Counted from the first letter of the stretch, positions 7,667 to 15,990 are shown. The stretch: 56,070 nt of DNA from an uncultured Collinsella sp. (GCA_902479135.1 CABSNU010000012.1:1-56070); one strand, 5' to 3'. A program made the numbers and translations. Notes: generated from the letters alone by a model not told the origin.

Positions 7667-9211
7667 TTGGCCGGAATCGGTTTTGAGCTCAAACGCCTAT
7701 TTAGGCGCAAGGGTCTGTTTGCCACGATGCGCGCCTATGGCTACGCTGGCATTGTGTGCACGGGCCCCATGCTGCTGGGCGTGCTACTCCAGGTGGGTAT
7801 CTTGGTGCTGTGCGGTCTGTGGGGCGTGGGGCGCGCCAACCAGGATCTGCTGGTGTGCATGGTGACCTATACACTGCTGGCCTCGCTTACGCTCACAAGC
7901 TTTTTCTCCATGCCGGTCACGCGCTTTTTGGCCGACATGCTCTTTGCCGAGCGCGAGGATGAGATCCTGCCTTCGTTTTGGGGATCTAATGCCATCATGC
8001 TCGTTGCGGGCACGGTGCTCTACGGCGTCTTTTTGCTGTTCTCGGGGGCTACGCTGCTGCAGGGGCTGCTGTGCCTGTGGCTGTTCAACATTATGATCGT
8101 CAACTGGAACGGCATGAGCTATCTCACGGCCATCAAAGATTATCGTGGCATTCTGTGCAGCTTTGCGGCCGCCATTGGCGTGGCGTGCCTGTGCGCCCTG
8201 GCAGCGCTGACGTTGGGGCTGCCGCCGGTCGAGGGCCTGTTGGCGTCAATCGCCCTAGGCTACGGCGTCATGCTTGCCTGGGATGTGGTACTGCTGTACC
8301 GGTATTTTCCACAGAGTGATCGGAGTCCCTGGTGTTTTTTGCGCTGGCTCGACCAATTTATGCCGCTTGCGCTTACGGGGCTGTTTACCAACTTGGGGCT
8401 TTTCGTACACCTGGTTATTATCTGGGCGGGCCCTATTGGCGTGCAGATCAAAGGCCTGTTTTACGGGGCTCCTTACCATGACGTTCCGGCACTCATTGCG
8501 TTTTTGACCACACTCGTCACGACCGTCAACTTTGTGGTGTCGGTCGAGGTCAATTTCTATCCGCGCTACCGTGACTACTACAGCCTGTTCAACGACGGCG
8601 GCGTGGTGGGCGATATTGTGGTGGCCGAGGAGGAGATGCTCTCCACGCTCAACAGCGAACTGCGCTTTTGCGCGCTCAAGCAGCTGTTTGTGACCGCGGC
8701 GGTCATCTCGCTCGAGACTACAGTGCTCTCGGCCCTGCCGCTGGGCTTTAACAATCTTATGCACGGGTATTTTCGCACGTTATGCGTAGGCTACGGCCTG
8801 TATGCCGTGGGCAACACGATCCTGCTTATCTTGCTGTACTTTACCGACTACAAGGGAGCCGTTCTGGCCTCGGGCCTGTTTGCCGGTGTGGCAGGGCTGG
8901 CGACCGCCGTGTCGTTGCTTTTGCCGCAGCAGTTTTACGGCTTTGGCTTTTTGTTGGGTGCGGTGGTGTTTTTTATCGTGGCGCTGCTGCGGCTCGATAC
9001 CTATACCGCCAACTTACCCTATCGTATCCTGAGTCAGCAGCCCATTGTGGCGACCGACAAAACGGGTCGTTTTACACAGCTGGGCCGCTTGCTCGACCGT
9101 GCCGAGCAGCGCTATGAGGAGTGCCGCTGCAAGGGCGTGCCGCACGGCGCGTTTCAGCGCGCAGTAGTTCGCGTGTATCGCAACCATTGGGGAGGTTCTG
9201 ATGATCGATAA
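7667..9211 (+). CDS. pelG: PelG-like polysaccharide transport membrane protein
   Basis: 514 residues, TTG start at 7667 with AGAGGGGG upstream and only 3 bp after pelF. The N-terminus MAGIGFELKRLFRRKGLF is the conserved PelG start. About twelve hydrophobic helices run through the protein, as in the MOP/Wzx-like flippase superfamily to which PelG is assigned. PelG is thought to move the growing polymer from PelF across the cytoplasmic membrane within the PelDEFG complex. Outer-membrane components PelB and PelC are absent from the window, as expected for a Gram-positive cell. The 3' end overlaps cotH by 11 bp. Confidence 0.88.
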   Translation: MAGIGFELKRLFRRKGLFATMRAYGYAGIVCTGPMLLGVLLQVGILVLCGLWGVGRANQDLLVCMVTYTLLASLTLTSFFSMPVTRFLADMLFAEREDEILPSFWGSNAIMLVAGTVLYGVFLLFSGATLLQGLLCLWLFNIMIVNWNGMSYLTAIKDYRGILCSFAAAIGVACLCALAALTLGLPPVEGLLASIALGYGVMLAWDVVLLYRYFPQSDRSPWCFLRWLDQFMPLALTGLFTNLGLFVHLVIIWAGPIGVQIKGLFYGAPYHDVPALIAFLTTLVTTVNFVVSVEVNFYPRYRDYYSLFNDGGVVGDIVVAEEEMLSTLNSELRFCALKQLFVTAAVISLETTVLSALPLGFNNLMHGYFRTLCVGYGLYAVGNTILLILLYFTDYKGAVLASGLFAGVAGLATAVSLLLPQQFYGFGFLLGAVVFFIVALLRLDTYTANLPYRILSQQPIVATDKTGRFTQLGRLLDRAEQRYEECRCKGVPHGAFQRAVVRVYRNHWGGSDDR

Positions 9212-10970
9212 GTTGATGTCTCGCCGCTGTCTGATCGAGGCGGCTGCCGGCGCGCTGCTGCTTTCGGGCTGCTCATCTCAGGACGAATCCTCGACAAATA
9301 AGGTAAAAAAGCAGGACAAGATTAAAAAGGCCGAGTCCTCGGGCGGTACCAAGCACCTACGCGATAAAGATGAACTGTACGAGGTCTACGACGACTCGGA
9401 CATTGTGACCATGTACCTGTCGGTCTCTCGCGGCAACAGCTCCGAGAACACGGACCATAGCTGGGCCGAGATCAACACGTACTCGGTGTATGACTATGCC
9501 GACATGGGCGTGACGCGCTATCAGGTTATGGGCCTGCTGCAGGCGGGCGACGAAGACGGCCCGGTGGCCGGCGAGGTTGGCTATGGCGAGGAAGCGCCCA
9601 ATGCCACCGTGCAGGTGCGCGGCCAGACGTCGAGCTCCTACACGCAAAAGAATTACAAGGTGGAGCTCAAAAAAGGCAAGGGCACCTGGCGCCAACAGCG
9701 CGCGATTGCGCTCAACAAGCACATGGGCGAGGGTATGCGTTTTCGCAACAAGATGGCCTACGACCTTATCCGCGGGATTCCCCAGATGATGGGCCTGCGC
9801 ACGCAGTTTGTGCATCTGTGGGTGTGCGACCAGACCGAAAAGTCCAACGATACCTTTGAGGACTACGGCCTGTTTACGCAGGTGGAGCAGCTCAACAAGA
9901 CGGCGCTTAAGGCACATGGCCTGGATAAGAACGGGCACCTGTATAAGGTGAATAGCTTTGATTTCCATCGCTACGAGGACACCATTAAGCTTGCCGACGA
10001 TCCCGACTACAACCAGGCAAACTTCGAGGGCATGCTCGAGATTAAGGGCGATTCGGACCACACCAAGCTCATCGAGATGCTCGATGCGCTCAACGACGAA
10101 TCGCAAAAGATCGATAACGTGCTCGACACCTACTTTGATACCGAGAATCTGGTCTATTGGCTGGCGTTTCAGATCCTGACGGGCAACTGCGATACTCAGA
10201 ACCGTAACTGTTATCTGTACAGCCCGCTCAACTCCAATACGTGGTACATCCTCGATTGGGACAACGACGGTATGCTACGCAAGCTTGAGCTGAGCCTGAA
10301 GGGGTTTTCGGACTATGCGAGCTGGGAGCGCGGCGTAAGCAACTACTGGGGCAACGTGCTATTCAATCGTGCACTGCGCAGCAAATCGTTCCGTAGTGAG
10401 CTTGACCGCGCCGTGAAGGATCTGCGCTCGTATATGACCGAGGCGCGCCTGAGCAAGCTGATCAAACATTATCGCGAGGTTACCGAATCGCTGGTCTTTG
10501 CTTCGCCCGATATCGACAATCTGCCTGTCACCAAGGACGAATACGAGCAGATTGCCGCGGCGATTCCCTCCGAGATCGAGGAGAACTACAAGAGCTTTCG
10601 CGAGAGCTATAAAAAGCCCATGCCGTTCTACATTGGCGTGCCGCAGATCGATAACGGTAAGCTGCGCATTAACTGGGATGCGTCCTACGACTTTAACGCG
10701 CGTGACATTCGCTATACCGTGGAGCTGGCGCGCGACTATGCCATAAGCGACGTGCTTTTTAAGGCCGAGGACGTGCTACTTCCCGAGGTGACCTGTGATG
10801 CGCCCGATGCCGGTCAGTATTTTGTGCGCGTGCGCGCCACCAACTCCGACGGCTATACGCAAGATGCGTTTGACTACTATGTGACCGACGACGGCAAGCA
10901 CTACGGCATGAAGTGTTTTTACGTGCAGGACGGCGGTAAGGTCGTGGAGGATACGTATGAGGAGGGCTAG
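9201..10970 (+). CDS. cotH: CotH-family kinase-like lipoprotein
   Basis: 589 residues from ATG 9201 (GGGGAGG five bases upstream), overlapping pelG. The N-terminus MIDKLMSRRCLIEAA continues to a lipobox LLSGC (Cys24), so the product should be a lipoprotein; SRR before the hydrophobic core could be a twin-arginine signal. A charged Lys/Ser linker follows. CotH motifs include VQVRGQTSSSY (about 135), a YGLFTQVEQ segment, and YILDWDNDG with DWDND at 352-356, the acidic metal/ATP-binding motif. CotH proteins are atypical secreted protein kinases in Bacillus spore coats; the substrate here is unknown. Position inside the pel operon suggests modification or anchoring of an envelope or matrix component. 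Confidence 0.82.
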   Translation: MIDKLMSRRCLIEAAAGALLLSGCSSQDESSTNKVKKQDKIKKAESSGGTKHLRDKDELYEVYDDSDIVTMYLSVSRGNSSENTDHSWAEINTYSVYDYADMGVTRYQVMGLLQAGDEDGPVAGEVGYGEEAPNATVQVRGQTSSSYTQKNYKVELKKGKGTWRQQRAIALNKHMGEGMRFRNKMAYDLIRGIPQMMGLRTQFVHLWVCDQTEKSNDTFEDYGLFTQVEQLNKTALKAHGLDKNGHLYKVNSFDFHRYEDTIKLADDPDYNQANFEGMLEIKGDSDHTKLIEMLDALNDESQKIDNVLDTYFDTENLVYWLAFQILTGNCDTQNRNCYLYSPLNSNTWYILDWDNDGMLRKLELSLKGFSDYASWERGVSNYWGNVLFNRALRSKSFRSELDRAVKDLRSYMTEARLSKLIKHYREVTESLVFASPDIDNLPVTKDEYEQIAAAIPSEIEENYKSFRESYKKPMPFYIGVPQIDNGKLRINWDASYDFNARDIRYTVELARDYAISDVLFKAEDVLLPEVTCDAPDAGQYFVRVRATNSDGYTQDAFDYYVTDDGKHYGMKCFYVQDGGKVVEDTYEEG

Positions 10971-11748
10971 CGCGCTGCTTGAGCGCTTGGCAGCTCCGCC
11001 TGTGCGTGCCACGCAGGAGCGTTACCGCCACGAGCTCAAATATCTCATTAACGAGGGCGAGCACGCCGCGCTTGCCTGTCGCATGGCGCCGGTATTTAAA
11101 CTGGACAAGTATGCGCGGGCGGGTGGTTACACCATTCGTAGCCTGTACTTTGACGACTACTGCAACTCGGCCTACGAGGAAAAAGACGCCGGTATTCTCA
11201 TGCGCAAAAAGTATCGCGTGCGCATCTATAACGGCAGCGACAAGGTGATTAAGCTCGAGCGCAAAAAGAAGTACGGCAGCTGGATCTACAAGGAGGACGC
11301 GCCGCTCACGCGTGACGAGTTTGAGCAGATTCTGGCTGGCGACTACGACTTTTTGCTGAGGAGCCCCTATCCGCTCTGTCGCGAGTTCTACATCGAGTGC
11401 ATTTGTAATATGATGCGCCCGCGGACCATCGTGGACTACGAGCGCGAGCCGTGGGTGATGGACGAGGGCACTGTGCGCATTACCTTTGATAGCAACGTGC
11501 GTGCGGCGGTGGGGAGCTTTGACATCTTTGACGCGACGTTGCCCGCGCTGCCCGTGCTGGAGCCCGGCAAGCTGGTGATGGAGGTCAAGTTTACCGAGTT
11601 TTGTCCGCAGCTGGTGCGCGATATGGTGCCGCCGGGTGCGGCCGAACTCACGGCGGTCTCAAAGTACTGCCTGTGTTATGACAAGACCGCCTACCTGCGC
11701 GGTTTTAACTACTGGGAATCGGATTTTGGGAACCGAGGGGATATTTAA
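10957..11748 (+). CDS. VTC-domain (triphosphate tunnel) polyphosphate polymerase-like protein
   Basis: 263 residues from ATG 10957, overlapping cotH by 14 bp. The sequence YRHELKYLI at about 25, SLYFDDYCNSAY, KYRVRIYN, KLERKKKYG, TIVDYERE, VRITFDSNV and LVMEVKFTEF are the alternating charged strands of the VTC/triphosphate-tunnel metalloenzyme fold. Basic residues line the tunnel and acidic ones bind metal. Eukaryotic VTC makes polyphosphate from ATP; bacterial VTC-domain proteins are commonly encoded beside CotH and DUF4956 proteins, and their reaction is not settled. No membrane segment is seen, so it should be cytosolic. The next gene starts 3 bp later and is probably its membrane partner. 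Confidence 0.85.
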   Translation: MRRASALLERLAAPPVRATQERYRHELKYLINEGEHAALACRMAPVFKLDKYARAGGYTIRSLYFDDYCNSAYEEKDAGILMRKKYRVRIYNGSDKVIKLERKKKYGSWIYKEDAPLTRDEFEQILAGDYDFLLRSPYPLCREFYIECICNMMRPRTIVDYEREPWVMDEGTVRITFDSNVRAAVGSFDIFDATLPALPVLEPGKLVMEVKFTEFCPQLVRDMVPPGAAELTAVSKYCLCYDKTAYLRGFNYWESDFGNRGDI

Positions 11749-11751
11749 ACC

Positions 11752-12417
11752 ATGAGCACCAGGGACTTTTTTAAGAACTCCGTCTTGGAGGCGTTCGGTC
11801 AGGTCGACCCTGCCAAGATTGGCCTGTCGCTGCTCGTGGCGCTCGCCATGGGCATCCTGATCTATTACGTGTACAAGCGCTTTTTTACCGGCGTGGTGTA
11901 TTCGCGCAGTTTTGCCGTGACGCTCGTGGGCATGTGCGTGCTCACCTGCATGGTCACGCTCGCGATCTCGACGAACGTGGTCATCTCGCTCGGTATGGTC
12001 GGTGCTCTGTCAATCGTCCGCTATCGTACGGCGGTCAAGGACCCGCTCGACTTGCTGTATCTGTTTTGGGCCATTACCACGGGCATTACGGCGGGAGCCG
12101 GCATGTATGCGCTCGTAGCGCTCACGGCGGTGGTGATCGTGGTGATGATCGCCAGTTTTGCGAGCCACCAGGACAAGGCGCGCGTGTACATGATGGTCAT
12201 CCACTACACGGGTCAGACCACCGGCGACGATATCGTGCGCGCGTTTGAGCGCACCAAGTTTTCCGTCAAATCCAAGACGATGCGCGGTGACAAGGTCGAA
12301 ATGGCCGTCGAGGTGTTCTCGGACAGTGTGGATATGCCCTACGCCGACGCCATTCGTGCACTCGATGGCGTGGAAGATCTAACGCTCATCCAGTACAACG
12401 GCGAATATCACGGGTGA
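11752..12417 (+). CDS. DUF4956 membrane protein, last gene of the pel operon
   Basis: 221 residues from ATG 11752. Three to four hydrophobic helices occupy about residues 25-135 (for example LSLLVALAMGILIYYVY and ALVALTAVVIVVMI) with a conserved MVGALSIVRYRTAVKDPLD segment between them. A soluble domain of about 80 residues follows (AFERTKFSVKSKTMRGDKVEMA). This is the DUF4956 pattern. Members are repeatedly found with VTC-domain proteins and CotH, so a membrane complex with the preceding product is a reasonable inference; no enzymatic function is established. It closes the operon and is followed by a stem-loop. Confidence 0.82.
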   Translation: MSTRDFFKNSVLEAFGQVDPAKIGLSLLVALAMGILIYYVYKRFFTGVVYSRSFAVTLVGMCVLTCMVTLAISTNVVISLGMVGALSIVRYRTAVKDPLDLLYLFWAITTGITAGAGMYALVALTAVVIVVMIASFASHQDKARVYMMVIHYTGQTTGDDIVRAFERTKFSVKSKTMRGDKVEMAVEVFSDSVDMPYADAIRALDGVEDLTLIQYNGEYHG

Positions 12418-12423
12418 TTTTGT

Positions 12424-12447
12424 TCCGGCGTTCTAACGAACGCCGGA
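12424..12447 (+). terminator. stem-loop after the pel operon
   Basis: A perfect 10-bp inverted repeat TCCGGCGTTC / GAACGCCGGA with a 4-nt loop begins 7 bp after the DUF4956 stop. There is no T-run after it, so it may act as an mRNA-stabilising hairpin or a non-canonical terminator. Confidence 0.5.
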
Positions 12448-12483
12448 CCGCTCGACGCTGCGCGGACATCTGCCGGGCGATTT

Positions 12484-12538
12484 GCCGCTCAAACCGTCGC
12501 TCGCGTACATAAAGTACGCGTCGCTCCTCTTTCGCGGC
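12484..12538. repeat. dispersed hairpin repeat, copy 1
   Basis: A 55-bp element bounded by GCCGC/GCGGC with an inner GCGTAC/GTACGC hairpin (12503-12508 and 12514-12519). A second copy in the same orientation lies at 15919-15972, with most positions identical. It lies in the gap between DUF4956 and the PLP-enzyme gene. Confidence 0.7.
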
Positions 12539-12624
12539 CCCTCGCTACGGCAGCTGCCCGCTCGCTAGCTATCCTCAACCTGGAAAGCTTATTTGGTTCG
12601 GTTTTAATTAAGGGATGGTGCCGC

Positions 12625-13617
12625 GTGGACGTGCAACAGCTAGAAGAGGCCTGGGCTGCAAGGGCTGGCGCGCGTGAGGCGCGTCTTGTTGCTGGCCCGC
12701 ATGTGCCGGCGGCGCTGTCACTGTTGGGGATTGCGCGGCCTAGTGATCGCCTGGTGGCCTTTGCGGACGACTTTGCCGATGCGTTTGCTCGCGGCTTTGA
12801 TGGCTGCGATGTTGCGCTGGTGGGGGAGCCTGCGGCTGCGACGTTTGCTGCCGCGTCCGAGGGCTTTGATGCTTCGTTTGATGATGGCGGGTCGCATCTG
12901 TGGTGGTTCGTCAATTCCATCGGCGGGTTTGGCCTGCGTGTGCCCGATCTTCGTGCCCTGGGCCGCGCGGCTCGCGAGGCGCATGCGCTGCTTGTGGTGG
13001 ATAACACCGTGGCAGGTGTTTTTGGATGCGATCCGTTGCGCTTGGGTGCCGCGCTGTCGCTCGAGGCACTCGACCGTGTGTGTGCCGGTGAAGCTCCGCG
13101 CAAGCTCGTCGCCGTCTCGGTGGCGCGCTCGCAGCTCAAGCGCCATCGCGTGGATGCCGCTTCCGAGTGCGCGCATACGTTGTTTGCTGGCTGCGGTGCG
13201 TCGGCGCTCGATTTGTCTGCCGAGGAGGCCGACGTGCTAGAACGCGGGCTGTCCTCGCTCGATGCTCGCATGCAGGCGCACTTCGACCGTGCCCGTGCGC
13301 TGGCCGAGTATCTGGCCGCCAACGAGATGGTACGCAACGTGCGCTATCCCGGGCTGACCTCGCATCCCGACCATGCCATCGCGACCGGCATCCTGGAGCA
13401 CGGTTTTGGCCCGGCAGTAGAGTTTGACCTGATGGACTGCATCGCGGGTGAATTTTTCAGCATACTGCCGGACGAATTCCGCACATCACCCGCCGGCGGC
13501 TCAACAACGCGCCTTTCGGCCCCGCGCGGTAAGCAGGGGAGCGCCATCCGCCTCTTCGCCGGCACCGACGACCCTCTGCAGGTGGCTGCCACTCTCGATA
13601 AAGCCCTTCGCAAGTAG
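12625..13617 (+). CDS. Cys/Met-metabolism PLP enzyme-like protein, possibly degenerate
   Basis: 330 residues from GTG 12625 (weak AGGGA upstream). The fold resembles trans-sulfuration PLP enzymes (cystathionine gamma-synthase/lyase family): VNSIGGFGLRVPDL, then LLVVDNTVAG with Asp126, the residue that contacts the PLP ring nitrogen, and a C-terminal YPGLTSHPDH plus IRLFAGTDDP, close to the family's GLE..DL end. The usual STKY..GH.D lysine region is altered to ARSQLKRHR (Lys172) without the following GH.D, and the protein is shorter than the usual 380-400 residues. Substrate cannot be assigned; reduced or changed activity is possible. It stands alone between repeat-rich gaps. Confidence 0.68.
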   Translation: MDVQQLEEAWAARAGAREARLVAGPHVPAALSLLGIARPSDRLVAFADDFADAFARGFDGCDVALVGEPAAATFAAASEGFDASFDDGGSHLWWFVNSIGGFGLRVPDLRALGRAAREAHALLVVDNTVAGVFGCDPLRLGAALSLEALDRVCAGEAPRKLVAVSVARSQLKRHRVDAASECAHTLFAGCGASALDLSAEEADVLERGLSSLDARMQAHFDRARALAEYLAANEMVRNVRYPGLTSHPDHAIATGILEHGFGPAVEFDLMDCIAGEFFSILPDEFRTSPAGGSTTRLSAPRGKQGSAIRLFAGTDDPLQVAATLDKALRK

Positions 13618-13632
13618 CTAATCGGGGTCTGT

Positions 13633-13792
13633 GTCACGAAAACGGCCTATTTACTACGTTTAAGCAATAGGGGTCGACCACACCCGCCTATTTTGAAAAT
13701 TTCCAAGCTGTTTACCAGCGGTTTTAATTTCATAATGTCCGGTATGGTCGTGGGTATTCAACTAAACGTAGTAGATGGGCCCGTTTTGTGGC
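13633..13792. repeat. 160-bp imperfect inverted-repeat element (MITE-like)
   Basis: The left end (13633-13662) and the right end (13763-13792, reverse complement) match at 24 of 30 positions by eye, with an identical 11-bp core TACTACGTTTA / TAAACGTAGTA. A second block CGACCACACC (13675-13684) pairs with GGTATGGTCG (13741-13750). It sits between two convergent genes. It could be a non-autonomous mobile element or a long bidirectional terminator. Confidence 0.6.
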
Positions 13793-13840
13793 GCGAGCCT
13801 CAACCCGAGGGCGCTGTGGGCTAAAAACCGCCTAAAAGGA

Positions 13841-14188
13841 CTACTCTGCATTGATGCTGGCGATGAGGTCGTCGGCTTTTGAGGCGATGACGTTGTTGAT
13901 GTCGGTCTGCAGCTCCTCGTAGACCGCTATGGCTCGCTCGCCGGCGGGGGTGAGCGTGGATCCGCGGGCGCCGTCGCGCTCGATGAGCTTGCAGCCTAGC
14001 TGTCCTTCCGCCTCGTTCACGATGCGCCAGGCCTTGGAATACGCCATGCCCATGCTCTTGGCGGCGCGATTGAGCGAGTGCTCGCGGGCGATGCCCTGCA
14101 GCAGCAAGACACAGCCGTGGCCGAACACGCCCGGCAGATCTTTGTCGCACGCTTGAATGACCAACTTTGCCGTTGTCTTGTACTCCAT
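13841..14188 (-). CDS. ModE-like winged-helix regulator without ligand domain
   Basis: 115 residues on the minus strand from ATG at 14188 (GGGGAGA ten bases upstream; GTG 14197 is a less likely alternative). The HTH reads SLNRAAKSMGMAYSKAWRIVNEAEGQLG (residues about 35-62 in two parts), followed by LIERDGARGSTLTPAGE, the LysR-type wing of ModE N-terminal domains. The molybdate-binding TOBE domains are missing, as in many short ModE homologues. It would bind DNA as a dimer; ligand and target genes are unknown, and no molybdenum genes are in the window. The upstream gap is shared with guaB, in divergent orientation. Confidence 0.8.
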   Translation of the reverse strand: MEYKTTAKLVIQACDKDLPGVFGHGCVLLLQGIAREHSLNRAAKSMGMAYSKAWRIVNEAEGQLGCKLIERDGARGSTLTPAGERAIAVYEELQTDINNVIASKADDLIASINAE

Positions 14189-14293
14189 GTGCTCCACGTC
14201 TCCCCGCTAAAGTGTTTGCTGGGCAAACGCAAAGCCTGCGTCAAACCCTCGTGTGCTCTTCTTAAATCATGCATTGTAGCAGTCAAAGTGCGT

Positions 14294-14323
14294 TAAGATA
14301 CTTCCCCAGTATTGGGCGCCCAA
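14294..14323 (+). promoter_or_regulatory. guaB promoter -10 and 12-bp palindrome
   Basis: A -10-like TAAGAT at 14294-14299 has no good -35. Twelve bases further on is a perfect palindrome TTGGGCGCCCAA (14312-14323), near the expected transcription start and 58 bp before the guaB ATG. The placement suits a repressor operator, but the binding protein is not identifiable. Confidence 0.4.
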
Positions 14324-14381
14324 GGTTGGGCTGGGTCCTACGAGGCCTGCAGCCGACCGGTCGCATGGAAAAAGGAGAAAC

Positions 14382-15893
14382 ATGGCTACGTTCTTTCCCG
14401 GTGAGTCCCACACGTTTTCGGAGTATCTGCTGGTCCCTGGTTACTCGTCCTCGCAGTGCATCCCCAACAACGTCTCTCTTAAGACGCCGCTAACCCGCTT
14501 TAAGCGCGGTGAGAAGCCGGCAATCACCCTGAACATCCCCATGGTTTCCGCCATCATGCAGTCCGTCTCGGGCGTCGACATGGGTGTCGCGCTCGCTACC
14601 GAGGGTGGCCTGTCCTTCATTTACGGTTCCCAGACCCCCGAGTCCGAGGCCGCTATGGTCAAGGCCGTCAAGGATCACAAGGCCGGCTTTGTTCAGTCCG
14701 ATTCCACGCTGACTCCCGACATGACCATGGAGCAGGTCATCGAGCTCAAGGAGAAGACCGGTCACTCCACCATGCCGGTAACCGACGACGGCACTCCCAA
14801 GGGCAAGCTCCTGGGTATCGTCACCAGCCGTGACTATCGCCCCAGCCGCGATGACCACCAGAAGAAGGTCTCCGAGTTCATGACCCCGCGTGAGCAGCTC
14901 ATCGTGGGCGACAAGAACATCAGCCTCAAGGTTGCCAACGACGTCATCTGGGACAACAAGCTCAACGCCCTGCCGATCGTCGATGACAACGATCACCTTA
15001 TGGGCATCGTCTTCCGCAAGGACTACGACAGCCACAAGACCAACCCCAACGAGCTGCTCGATAACGACAAGCGCTACATGGTCGGTGCCGGTATCAACAC
15101 CCGCGACTATGCCGAGCGCGTGCCGCTGCTCATCGAGGCCGGTGCCGATGTCCTGTGCATCGACTCCTCCGAGGGCTTCAGCGAGTGGCAGAAGCGCACC
15201 ATCGAGTGGATCCGCGCCAACTATGGCGAGGACGTCAAGGTCGGTGCCGGTAACGTCGTCGACGCCGAGGGCTTCCGCTTCTTGGCCGACTGCGGTGCCG
15301 ACTTCATCAAGGTCGGTATCGGCGGCGGTTCCATCTGCATTACCCGCGAGACCAAGGGTATCGGTCGTGGCCAGGCTACCGCGCTGATCGACGTCTGCCG
15401 CGCCCGTGACGAGTACTACGAGGAGACCGGCGTCTACGTGCCCGTGTGCTCCGACGGCGGCATCGTCTACGACTACCACATGACGCTCGCCCTTGCCATG
15501 GGTGCAGACTTTATGATGCTGGGCCGTTACTTCGCCCGCTTTGACGAGAGCCCGACCGAGCGCGTCAATGTGAACGGCCAGTACATGAAGGAGTACTGGG
15601 GCGAGGGTTCCGCGCGTGCCCGCAACTGGCAGCGCTACGACTTGGGCGGTGCCGCGAAGCTCAGCTTCGTCGAGGGCGTCGATTCCTACGTTCCCTACGC
15701 CGGCTCCCTCAAGGACGGTGTGGGCGGCACGCTCTACAAGGTCAAGTCCACGATGTGCAACTGCGGCGCCCTCTCGATCCCCGAGCTCCAGGAAAAGGCA
15801 CGCCTGACCCTGGTAAGCTCCACCTCCATCGTCGAAGGCGGCGCCCACGACGTAGTCGTGAAGGACTCCCAGCAGTCCGTATCTTATCGATAA
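14382..15893 (+). CDS. guaB: Inosine-5'-monophosphate dehydrogenase
   Basis: 503 residues from ATG 14382 with AAAGGAG five bases upstream. It oxidises IMP to XMP with NAD+, the committed step of guanine nucleotide synthesis. Two CBS domains (about residues 105-225: LLGIVTSRDYR, LMGIVFRKDY) interrupt the barrel. The catalytic loop is GGGSICITRETKGIGRGQ with Cys319, and VPVCSDGGIVYD is the phosphate-binding part. The sequence ends with EGGAHDVVVKD. Length and motifs are normal. It appears to be monocistronic, with hairpins and a terminator downstream. Codon use is strongly biased, as expected for a highly expressed gene. Confidence 0.97.
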   Translation: MATFFPGESHTFSEYLLVPGYSSSQCIPNNVSLKTPLTRFKRGEKPAITLNIPMVSAIMQSVSGVDMGVALATEGGLSFIYGSQTPESEAAMVKAVKDHKAGFVQSDSTLTPDMTMEQVIELKEKTGHSTMPVTDDGTPKGKLLGIVTSRDYRPSRDDHQKKVSEFMTPREQLIVGDKNISLKVANDVIWDNKLNALPIVDDNDHLMGIVFRKDYDSHKTNPNELLDNDKRYMVGAGINTRDYAERVPLLIEAGADVLCIDSSEGFSEWQKRTIEWIRANYGEDVKVGAGNVVDAEGFRFLADCGADFIKVGIGGGSICITRETKGIGRGQATALIDVCRARDEYYEETGVYVPVCSDGGIVYDYHMTLALAMGADFMMLGRYFARFDESPTERVNVNGQYMKEYWGEGSARARNWQRYDLGGAAKLSFVEGVDSYVPYAGSLKDGVGGTLYKVKSTMCNCGALSIPELQEKARLTLVSSTSIVEGGAHDVVVKDSQQSVSYR

Positions 15894-15916
15894 GCGGCTT
15901 TCCCAAGCACCGCACC

Positions 15917-15974
15917 TTGCCGTTCAAACCGTCGCTCGCGTACCAAAGTACGCCTCGCTCCTCTTTCACGGCAA
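15917..15974. repeat. dispersed hairpin repeat, copy 2
   Basis: Second copy of the element at 12484-12538, 24 bp after guaB. The outer stem is TTGCCGT/ACGGCAA here and GCCGC/GCGGC in copy 1, so one base pair changed on both sides (C:G to T:A). The inner stem GCGTAC/GTACGC (15938-15943, 15948-15953) is unchanged. This supports a conserved folded structure. Confidence 0.7.
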
Positions 15975-15990
15975 TCTGCGGCACTTGGAA

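Noticed and set aside
14189..14381. Purine (guanine) riboswitch before guaB
   Set aside because: The expected three-way junction sequence is absent; only a 12-bp palindrome and a -10-like element are seen.
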